DNA from: Vulcanimicrobiia bacterium
Lineage (GTDB): Bacteria > Vulcanimicrobiota > Vulcanimicrobiia > Vulcanimicrobiales > Vulcanimicrobiaceae
Assembly (NCBI GenBank): GCA_025451135.1
Contig: JANWKW010000143.1
Coordinates: 1 to 8,938, forward strand
Reading direction: 5' to 3'
DNA length: 8,938 nt
The stretch's first letter is position 1; each line of letters opens with the position of its first letter. A program made the position numbers and the translations under genes. The notes beneath the pieces are model-generated. The model did not search any database. It saw nothing but the letters and a program-made list of their open reading frames with translations, and was not told the DNA's origin. Below are positions 1 to 7,819 of this stretch, piece by piece.

Positions 1-2
1 AG

Positions 3-653
3 TCCATCGAGGAGTATCTCGAAGGCGTCTACCGTCTGGAGCGTGAGGGTCCGGGCGTCACCACGTCCGGACTCGCGGCCGAACTCGGCGTCGCGCCGGC
101 CTCGGTCTCAGGCATGCTGAAGAAGCTCGCCAACGACGGCTATCTCGAACAGATCGCCCGCGGCGAGGTCAAGCTCACGCAGAAGGGCCTCGAGGTCGCG
201 GTGCGCGTGCTGCGGCGGCACCGGCTCGCCGAACGGCTACTCACCGACGTGCTCGGGATGGGCTGGGAAGAGGTCCACTCCGAGGCGTGCATGCTCGAGC
301 ACGCCATCTCCGAGAAGGTCGAGAAGCGACTGATCGCGCTGCTCGGCGATCCGCAGACGTGTCCGCACGGCCAGCCGATCCCGCCGAAAGACCTGAGCGA
401 TCCGGTCCGCGACGGCGTTCCGCTGGCGCTCCTCGACGCCGGCGAACGTGCGACCGTCACCAGCGTCACCGAAGAGCTGCCCGAAATCCTGAAGTATCTC
501 GGCGATATGGGCGTCCGGCCCGGCGCCGCCATCGCGGTCGCGGCGAAGGCGCCCCTCGGCGGCCCGATCACGGTTCGGATCGATGGCGGCGACCATCCGA
601 TCTCGGTCGAACTCGCGCGCATGGTGACGGTCGATCGTGCGACGCGCGCCTAA
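3..653 (+). CDS. DtxR/IdeR-family metal-dependent transcriptional repressor (5' end cut off)
   Basis: Metal-responsive dimeric DNA-binding repressor, probably controlling iron or manganese homeostasis. The frame is open from base 3, giving 216 residues; diphtheria DtxR has 226, so only a few N-terminal residues are missing. The internal ATG at 114 is not the start, because the codons before it encode the first helix and most of the winged helix-turn-helix (recognition region LGVAPASVSGMLKKL, residues 28-42). Residues about 68-135 are the dimerisation and metal-binding domain. Aligned by eye with a constant offset of 6, H73, E77 and H92 match the DtxR ancillary site (H79, E83, H98), and C96, E99 and H100 match primary-site C102, E105 and H106. 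Residue 4 is Glu where DtxR has Met10 and Bacillus MntR has Asp8. Residues about 140-214 form the SH3/FeoA-like C-terminal domain. The Cys ligand favours an iron-type sensor, but the Glu leaves metal choice open. Its end overlaps the rhomboid gene start. Confidence 0.93.
   Translation, partial: SIEEYLEGVYRLEREGPGVTTSGLAAELGVAPASVSGMLKKLANDGYLEQIARGEVKLTQKGLEVAVRVLRRHRLAERLLTDVLGMGWEEVHSEACMLEHAISEKVEKRLIALLGDPQTCPHGQPIPPKDLSDPVRDGVPLALLDAGERATVTSVTEELPEILKYLGDMGVRPGAAIAVAAKAPLGGPITVRIDGGDHPISVELARMVTVDRATRA
623..627 (+). promoter_or_regulatory. Shine-Dalgarno site for the rhomboid gene, inside the DtxR gene
   Basis: GGTGA at 623-627 is an exact match to part of the anti-SD complement. It ends 9 nt before the GTG at 637. 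That GTG is the first possible start after an in-frame TGA at 625-627, so the site supports a GTG start lying inside the upstream gene and translational coupling between the two. Confidence 0.55.
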
Positions 654-1311
654 GACACCGGTCACGACCTTCCTGATCGTCGTCAACCTGTTGGCGTTCG
701 CGTGGGAGTTCGTCAAGCTCGGACCGGGCGTGCTCTCCGGCGACTTCACCGAACAGGGGCTCGTCCAGATCGGCACGATCGCCCCGGGCCTCGTGCTCCA
801 AGGCGGTCAGTGGTGGCGCGTCGTCACCGGCGGCTTCGTCCACTTGAGCTTTCTCCATATCGCCGTCAACATGTACTCGCTCTACGTGCTGGGCCGGTTC
901 GTCGAGGCGATCGCCGGGTCGACGCGGATGGCGATCCTGTACGCCATCTCGCTCGTCGGCTCGGGCCTCGCGGTCGTGTATTTCAGCGACCCGGTCAGCT
1001 ATTCGGCCGGCGCCAGCGGCGCGATCTTCGGCATGTTCGGCGCGCTCTTCGCGATCGGGTTCAAGCTCGGGAAGCCCGGGATGGAACTGGCGAAGGCGAA
1101 CATCGGCATCCTGATCGTCAATCTCATCTTCACGTTCGCCGTTCCCGGCATCTCGAAGTGGGCGCACGTGGGCGGTCTGCTCATCGGCTTCCTCGCGACC
1201 TATGCGATCTTCTTTCCGCCGCGCGCGGCGCACGCGCCCGTCGTCGATGCGTCCACCGGTCAGGAACTGCAGTCCGAGATCGAGTCGCCGGACCACCACC
1301 AGACCTTCTGA
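637..1311 (+). CDS. Rhomboid-family intramembrane serine protease
   Basis: Polytopic membrane protease of 224 residues that cleaves substrate transmembrane segments within the bilayer. The catalytic pair is visible: Ser127 in GASGAIFG (the GxSG motif) and His177 in WAHVGG of the last helix. The HxxxxHxxxN motif of the second helix is also intact (H69, H74, N78; E. coli GlpG H145, H150, N154), preceded by WWR at 59-61. About six hydrophobic segments can be traced, near 11-28, 69-92, 98-116, 122-142, 155-171 and 176-193, which is the minimal bacterial rhomboid core. There is no N-terminal GlpG-type cytoplasmic domain and no zinc ribbon; a polar tail of about 30 residues follows the last helix. 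The GTG start overlaps the DtxR gene by 17 nt, and the TGA shares one base with the helicase ATG. The substrate cannot be inferred. Confidence 0.95.
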   Translation: MRRAPKTPVTTFLIVVNLLAFAWEFVKLGPGVLSGDFTEQGLVQIGTIAPGLVLQGGQWWRVVTGGFVHLSFLHIAVNMYSLYVLGRFVEAIAGSTRMAILYAISLVGSGLAVVYFSDPVSYSAGASGAIFGMFGALFAIGFKLGKPGMELAKANIGILIVNLIFTFAVPGISKWAHVGGLLIGFLATYAIFFPPRAAHAPVVDASTGQELQSEIESPDHHQTF

Positions 1312-3209
1312 TGATCGAGTCGATCGATACGGTCTTCGGCCCGGACGGCGCGCTGGCGCGCGTCTTGCCGGACTTCGAAGCGCGCCCGGGACAGGTGCAG
1401 ATGGCGCAGCTGATCGAGCGCGGTTTCCTGGAGGGCATGCACACCATCGTCGAAGCCGGCACCGGCGTGGGCAAGTCGTTCGCCTATCTCGTGCCCGCGC
1501 TGCGCAGCGGGAAGAAGATCGTGCTCTCGACCGGCACCATCGCGCTGCAGGAACAGCTCTTCCAGAAAGACATCCCGCAGATCGTCAAGGCGCTCGGCAT
1601 CCCGGCGCGCGTCACCCTGCTCAAAGGGCGCAGTCACTACCTCTGCAAGCAGAAGTTCGAGCGCGTGCGCGCCGAACGGCTGATCGCCTCGTCGGCGAAC
1701 ATGGAACGCATCTGGGAATGGGGAACGCGCACCGCGACCGGCGACCGCTCCGAGCTGCCGTTCTCGCCGACCGCCGACGAGTGGGAGCAGCTCGACGCCG
1801 ATGCCGACGACTGCGTCGGCGAGTACTGCGAGCATTTCCGCGATTGTTTCTTCTTCAAGAAGCGCGACGAGGCCAAGTATGCGGATATCGTGGTCGTCAA
1901 CCACGCGCTGTTCTTCCTCGACCTCGCGATGGGCGGCGGACTCTTGCCGCCGTACGATTTCGCGGTCCTCGACGAAGCCCACCAGGCCGAGCGCTGGGCG
2001 ACCTCGGCGCTGACCGCGACGCTCTCGCGCTCATCGATCGGCCGGATGCTGCGCAAGCTGCACCGTTCCTACGACGTGCCGAAATCGTTCGACAGCACGT
2101 TCGACGAGGGGGTGCGCGGGCTGGAGTCGGCGCTCGCGCGAGTGCCCGGCGATCGCTACCCGTTGCGCGCCAACGACGACGCCGCCCCCGCCCTGGCCAA
2201 GCTGCGCGACGCGCTCTACGGGCTGGAGAACTGGCTGTACGCCAACTGGCAGTCGGCCCTGCGCCGCAAGACCGAGAATGACGCCGAAGCCGAGCGTCGT
2301 CGGGATCTGGCCCTGCGCGGCATCCTGGCGCACCAGGCCACCATCGAGCGCGCGCAGCTGCCGACCGACGAAGCGATCGCGTGGGTCGAGCGCTCGGACG
2401 CGGACGGACGCTTCGAGGTCAATAGCGCGCCGTTCGACGTGAGCGACTTCCTGTCGGCCGCGCTCTTCGACCGCACCCAAAGCGTCGTGCTCACGAGCGC
2501 CACGATCGCGGACGGCGATTCGTTCGCGTTCTTGCGGCGGAGCCTGGGCGTGCACGAAGCCCAGGAACTGGTCGCGCCGTCGCCGTTCGATTACGCGAAA
2601 CAGGCGCGCCTGTTCGTCGCTCCGCCCGACGTCAATCCCAAGGCGGCCGACTTCGCCCGCCGGGCCGCGCCGCTGGTCGAGGAGTGCCTGGACCGCACGC
2701 GCGGACGCGCGTTCGTGCTGTTCACCTCGCACGCGCGCCTGCGCGAGGTCCACGCAGCCGTCCGCGAACGCGTGCCCTATCCGATCCGCCTGCAGGGCCA
2801 GATGCCGCGCGCGCGCCTGCTCGAGTGGTTCCGCTCCACGCCCAACGCGGTGCTCTTCGCGACCGGCACGTTCTGGGAAGGCATCGACGTGGTCGGCGAC
2901 CGGCTCTCGTGCGTGATCATCGACCGCCTGCCGTTCCCTTCGCCCGCCGATCCGCTGGTGGCGGCCCGCATGCAGTCCCTCGAAGCGCGCGGCCAGGACG
3001 CGTTCGAGGGCTATATGATCCCGTCGGCGATCGTCCGCTTGAAGCAGGGTTTCGGGCGTTTGATTCGCAGTACGAGCGATCGCGGCGTGGTCGCCTTGCT
3101 CGACGGGCGCGCGGCCGCCACCAAGTACGGCGCCACCATCCTGGCCGCGTTGCCGCCGGCGACGCGCATCCATCACCTGGACGAACTGACGGGGTTCTTA
3201 TCGGAATGA
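1311..3209 (+). CDS. dinG: ATP-dependent DNA helicase, DinG/YoaA (XPD-like) family with Fe-S cluster
   Basis: Superfamily 2 helicase of 632 residues, related to Rad3/XPD. The family unwinds DNA 5' to 3', including forks, D-loops and R-loops, in damage tolerance. Walker A is AGTGVGKS (49-56), motif Ia is near STGT (73-76), and Walker B is DEAH (221-224). LTSATI (394-399) is motif III, FWEGID (521-526) motif V, and QGFGRLIR (579-586) motif VI with its arginine finger region. Four cysteines, C112, C168, C173 and C179, lie between Walker A and DEAH. The C-x4-C-x5-C spacing of the last three equals that of the E. coli DinG cluster ligands (C194, C199, C205), so a 4Fe-4S cluster is expected. It lacks the N-terminal exonuclease domain of Firmicute DinG. 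The frame is open upstream to 702, but that stretch lies over the rhomboid gene and gives Arg-rich nonsense; the ATG at 1311 fits the domain start. Start and stop overlap neighbours by 1 and 4 nt. Confidence 0.95.
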   Translation: MIESIDTVFGPDGALARVLPDFEARPGQVQMAQLIERGFLEGMHTIVEAGTGVGKSFAYLVPALRSGKKIVLSTGTIALQEQLFQKDIPQIVKALGIPARVTLLKGRSHYLCKQKFERVRAERLIASSANMERIWEWGTRTATGDRSELPFSPTADEWEQLDADADDCVGEYCEHFRDCFFFKKRDEAKYADIVVVNHALFFLDLAMGGGLLPPYDFAVLDEAHQAERWATSALTATLSRSSIGRMLRKLHRSYDVPKSFDSTFDEGVRGLESALARVPGDRYPLRANDDAAPALAKLRDALYGLENWLYANWQSALRRKTENDAEAERRRDLALRGILAHQATIERAQLPTDEAIAWVERSDADGRFEVNSAPFDVSDFLSAALFDRTQSVVLTSATIADGDSFAFLRRSLGVHEAQELVAPSPFDYAKQARLFVAPPDVNPKAADFARRAAPLVEECLDRTRGRAFVLFTSHARLREVHAAVRERVPYPIRLQGQMPRARLLEWFRSTPNAVLFATGTFWEGIDVVGDRLSCVIIDRLPFPSPADPLVAARMQSLEARGQDAFEGYMIPSAIVRLKQGFGRLIRSTSDRGVVALLDGRAAATKYGATILAALPPATRIHHLDELTGFLSE

Positions 3210-4231
3210 AACGACTCGCACTCATCGCGGCGATGACGTCGCTCTTGCTCCCGGTCCAAGCGCTCGCGTGGGGTTCGACCGGTCACCGCATGGTCAACGA
3301 CCTCGGCGCGAGCGCCCTGCCGGCGAGCGTACCGGCATTCCTGCGCACGCCCGGTGCGATCGCCGACATCACCACGCTCGGCCCGGAGATGGATCGCCTC
3401 AAGGATTCGGGCGCATCGTGGGATGCCGATAACGACACCGGCCACTTCCTGGACATCGGCGACGACGGCAAGATCGGCGGGATCATCACCCTCGACGCGC
3501 TGCCGCCCAGCTTCAAGGCCTACGATGCGGCCCTGCGCGCGGTCCACCTCGATCCGTTCTCGATGGGCTACGTGCCGTACACGATCCTCGATGGCTGGGA
3601 GCAGATCCGCAAGGACTTCGCCTACTATCGCGCCGAGTCGTACGCGCTCGCCCACGCCACGCGTTCCACGGACAAGGCGTTCCTCACCCAGGATCTCGCG
3701 CTGCGCGAGCGCCTGACGATCCGCGACATCGGCGTCTGGGGCCACTTCGTCGGCGACGCCAGCCCGCCGCTCCACATCACCATCCATTTCAACGGGTGGG
3801 GCGACTACCCCAATCCGAACGGCTACACGATGAACCACATCCACTCGTTCTTCGAGAGCACGTACGTGCGCGACCACGCCCAGCGCGCGGCGGTGGCGGC
3901 GCTGATGCCCGCCTACGTCCCGTCCAATCCGGTCGGCTTGATCTCGCAGGACGACATGCTCAAGCAGATCGGCGCGTATCTCACCGCCAGCGCCGCGCGC
4001 GTGCGGCCGCTCTACGAACTGCAGAAGACCGGCGACTTCGACCGCGGTACGCCGGCGGCCACCGCGTTCGTCGACCAATGCCTGGCGGCCGGCGCTACCC
4101 AGTTCCGCAACTGGATCGCGCTCGCGTGGGAAGACAGCCTCAACGAGACCGTCTCCTATCCCAGCGTCGCTGTCCGCGACGTCCTGAGCGGCAAGGTCGT
4201 CCTCAGCCCCAAGGCCCTCTCCAGCGACTGA
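3206..4231 (+). CDS. Exported zinc hydrolase, S1/P1 nuclease / phospholipase C superfamily
   Basis: Secreted or periplasmic protein of 341 residues, probably a zinc-dependent phosphodiesterase acting on nucleic acids or phospholipids. Residues 1-21 are a signal peptide (basic KR, hydrophobic core, ALA at 19-21). Cleavage there leaves Trp22 as the mature N-terminus, as required in this superfamily, where the terminal Trp binds zinc. WGSTGH (22-27) follows, as in S1/P1 nucleases. Further likely ligands are D83 in HFLD, H180 and D184 in HFVGD, H190 in PPLH, and H213 with E217 in HSFFE. In P1 nuclease the last position is Asp; in Bacillus cereus phospholipase C it is Glu. The His expected 14-15 residues after D83 is absent, and H114 is a possible substitute. 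The ATG overlaps the helicase stop by 4 nt (ATGA), so it is last in the operon. The superfamily is secure; nuclease versus phospholipase is not decided. Confidence 0.87.
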   Translation: MKRLALIAAMTSLLLPVQALAWGSTGHRMVNDLGASALPASVPAFLRTPGAIADITTLGPEMDRLKDSGASWDADNDTGHFLDIGDDGKIGGIITLDALPPSFKAYDAALRAVHLDPFSMGYVPYTILDGWEQIRKDFAYYRAESYALAHATRSTDKAFLTQDLALRERLTIRDIGVWGHFVGDASPPLHITIHFNGWGDYPNPNGYTMNHIHSFFESTYVRDHAQRAAVAALMPAYVPSNPVGLISQDDMLKQIGAYLTASAARVRPLYELQKTGDFDRGTPAATAFVDQCLAAGATQFRNWIALAWEDSLNETVSYPSVAVRDVLSGKVVLSPKALSSD

Positions 4232-4245
4232 CGATCGACACCCTG

Positions 4246-6204
<1,959 letters not shown>

Positions 6205-6253
6205 TCGTCGTTTTTTACGGGAACGATGCGCGACGCCTGCCGAAGAAGCGGTC
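6205..6253. promoter_or_regulatory. Divergent intergenic region between acs and the TlpA-like gene
   Basis: This is the only place where both divergent promoters could sit without lying in coding sequence. A run of six T (6211-6216) stands out in GC-rich surroundings. On the minus strand it reads TAAAAA (6217-6212), four of six bases matching TATAAT, followed by 7 nt and the acs ATG. That spacing would suit a leaderless or very short-leader acs transcript. I see no convincing -35 for either direction. In the plus direction the codons read from 6188 to 6253 are unusually poor in G/C at third positions, which supports a noncoding interval. Promoter function is inference. Confidence 0.35.
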
Positions 6254-6742
6254 GTGGGATTCTCCGCGGTGATGCTCGCGCTGCTCGTCTCGACCGGTCT
6301 GGCCGGCGTGCATTACGGCGCGCCTCCGCCGGACGTCCCGCTGCCCGCCGCATCGGGCGGCATGCTCGGGCTTCAGAAGGGCAAGCCTGCGGTCATCCAC
6401 TTCTGGGCGACCTGGTGCCACGTGTGCCTGACCGAGCTCCCGCGATTCGCGAAGCTGGCCAAGCGCTACGGCTCGTCGATCGACCTGATCACCGTCTCCA
6501 ACGAGCGCGAGGACGTGGCCGCCTCGTACCTGCGGCTATGGGACATGCGCCTCCCGCTGGTGGCCGATACGACCGGCGCCGTCTTCAAGGCGTATGGGGT
6601 CGGGCCGCTCCCGGCGACCGTCGTGGTCGACGCGGCCGGGAACGTCAGCTACGTCCAGGTCGGGGAGAGCAGCCAGGCCGACCTCGACCGGGCCCTGACG
6701 GCGGCCCTCGCAGGCATTTCCGGTAGCAGTCCCTTGCCCTGA
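6254..6742 (+). CDS. Membrane-anchored TlpA/ResA-like thioredoxin-fold protein
   Basis: Small thiol-disulfide oxidoreductase-like protein of 162 residues from the GTG at 6254. A hydrophobic segment at about residues 3-19 would act as a signal anchor and place the thioredoxin domain outside the cytoplasmic membrane. The active site is WATWCHVC with Cys55 and Cys58, and the thioredoxin cis-proline lies in PLPAT (Pro120). The intervening His-Val differs from the usual Pro-Pro or Glu-Pro of TlpA/ResA. The family reduces or rearranges disulfides, often in cytochrome c or copper-site assembly, but no such partner is nearby. The start is uncertain. An ATG at 6188 has a good GGAGAG 7 nt upstream and adds an Arg-rich stretch suited to membrane insertion, giving 184 residues. 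However, it overlaps the divergent acs start by 17 nt and uses low-G/C third positions, including TTA. The stop lies inside the operator of the next gene. Confidence 0.85.
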   Translation: MGFSAVMLALLVSTGLAGVHYGAPPPDVPLPAASGGMLGLQKGKPAVIHFWATWCHVCLTELPRFAKLAKRYGSSIDLITVSNEREDVAASYLRLWDMRLPLVADTTGAVFKAYGVGPLPATVVVDAAGNVSYVQVGESSQADLDRALTAALAGISGSSPLP

Positions 6743-6749
6743 GTGCTAA
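6723..6749 (+). promoter_or_regulatory. CIRCE operator (HrcA-binding inverted repeat)
   Basis: The right arm GAGTGCTAA (6741-6749) matches the CIRCE consensus at all nine bases. The left arm GTAGCAGTC (6723-6731) matches TTAGCACTC at seven of nine, and the spacer between them is exactly 9 nt. The left arm and spacer lie in the last codons of the TlpA-like gene; the right arm overlaps its stop codon and ends 10 nt before the hrcA ATG. HrcA binding CIRCE to repress its own operon is established in many bacteria, so hrcA and dnaJ here are expected to be autorepressed and heat-induced. Confidence 0.85.
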
Positions 6750-6752
6750 GAT
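6747..6752 (+). promoter_or_regulatory. Possible -10 element of hrcA, overlapping CIRCE
   Basis: TAAGAT matches TATAAT at four of six bases, including the first TA and the last T. It ends 7 nt before the hrcA ATG, so transcription would begin at or next to the start codon. It shares three bases with the right CIRCE arm, so bound HrcA would cover the promoter. The region 17 nt upstream (tagcag) is a poor -35. The call is weak and rests on position and local A/T richness. Confidence 0.3.
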
Positions 6753-6759
6753 AGGGCGA

Positions 6760-7812
6760 ATGAGCGACTCCGGGCGCGAGCCCCTGGAACAACGGAAGGC
6801 CTACATCCTGGCGACCGTCGTGTATGAATACATCGCGACGGGCGAACCGGTCGGGTCGCAGTCGCTTACCCAGAAGTACAATCTTGGAGTCTCCTCGGCG
6901 ACCGTCCGCAACGAGATGGCCGAACTCGAAGCGAGCGGCTACCTGGTCCAGCCGCATACCTCGGCCGGCCGCGTGCCGTCGGACACCGGCTACCGCACCT
7001 ACGTCGACGAGCTGATGCAGCCGGAGGTGCTGGCCGTTCCCGAGCGGCGCCGCATCCGCGACGAGCTCCGCGACGCGAGCCGCGAACTCGACGAGATCAT
7101 CGAGGGTGCCACCCGGATGCTCGGTCGCCTCTCGAACAGCCTCGCCTTCGTCACGCGCCCGGAGACCGGTTCGCACGTCTTCAGGCACGTGCAGATGATC
7201 TCGCTCGGCGCGCGGACCGGGGTCGCGGTGGTCGTGACCTCGCTCGGCGTCGCGGCCCAGACCATGTTCGAACTGGGAGCCGATACCACGCCCGAAGAGC
7301 TGACCCGGCTCTCGAACGCGCTCAACGTACGCTTCGCGAATCGCGCGCTGCGCGACATCTCCGACGCCGACGTCGCCGCGGCCGTCCGCGACGCGCGCAT
7401 GGCCGACGAACTGCGCGCCGTGGTCTCGACCGCGCGGCGCTCGGCGCGATCCAACGACGAGCCCGGGGTCACCGCCGCGGGTGCCCAGAACCTGCTCGAC
7501 CAGCCCGAGTTCCGGGACGTCTCGAAGCTGCGTTCGATCCTGCGCATCGTGGAAGAGCAGAAGACGCTCTACGATCTGGTCGCCGACGCGATGAACGTCG
7601 AAGCGCCGCGCGTGAAGATCGGACACGAGCTCGGCTCGGAGGAGTTGAGCGATCTCTCGGTCGTTACCGTGCCGTATCGGTTCGGCAAGCACGCCATCGG
7701 CATGCTCTCGATCCTGGGGCCGCGCCGCATGCCCTACGCCCGGTTGATGGCCCTCGCAGCGGGCACCGCCGACACGCTTTCCGAACGCCTCGCCGACGTC
7801 GAGATCAAGTAA
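6760..7812 (+). CDS. hrcA: Heat-inducible transcription repressor HrcA
   Basis: Repressor of class I heat-shock genes, 350 residues, typical for the family. The N-terminal winged helix domain covers about residues 8-85. It includes EPVGSQSL (29-36), the recognition segment VSSATVRNEMAELE (44-57) and the hallmark HTSAGRVPSDTGYRTYVD (66-83). The central region is GAF-like with a dimerising insert, and the C-terminus keeps the family pattern ILGPRRMPYAR. HrcA depends on the GroE chaperonin for activity in studied species, and titration of chaperonin during heat shock releases it from CIRCE. The ATG at 6760 gives a family-like N-terminus. Its only Shine-Dalgarno-like bases, AGGG at 6753-6756, are just 3 nt away, so initiation may be leaderless. 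The gene lies 17 nt after the TlpA-like gene and 7 nt before dnaJ. grpE and dnaK are not between hrcA and dnaJ, unlike the Bacillus order. Confidence 0.98.
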   Translation: MSDSGREPLEQRKAYILATVVYEYIATGEPVGSQSLTQKYNLGVSSATVRNEMAELEASGYLVQPHTSAGRVPSDTGYRTYVDELMQPEVLAVPERRRIRDELRDASRELDEIIEGATRMLGRLSNSLAFVTRPETGSHVFRHVQMISLGARTGVAVVVTSLGVAAQTMFELGADTTPEELTRLSNALNVRFANRALRDISDADVAAAVRDARMADELRAVVSTARRSARSNDEPGVTAAGAQNLLDQPEFRDVSKLRSILRIVEEQKTLYDLVADAMNVEAPRVKIGHELGSEELSDLSVVTVPYRFGKHAIGMLSILGPRRMPYARLMALAAGTADTLSERLADVEIK

Positions 7813-7819
7813 AGAGATA

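Noticed and set aside
702..1310. N-terminal extension of the DinG frame upstream of 1311
   Set aside because: It lies entirely over the rhomboid gene and translates to Arg-rich sequence unlike any DinG N-terminus. The ATG at 1311 overlaps the rhomboid stop in the typical coupled manner.
2684..3205. N-terminal extension of the zinc hydrolase frame upstream of 3206
   Set aside because: It overlaps the conserved C-terminal helicase motifs of DinG, and the signal peptide begins exactly at the ATG at 3206.
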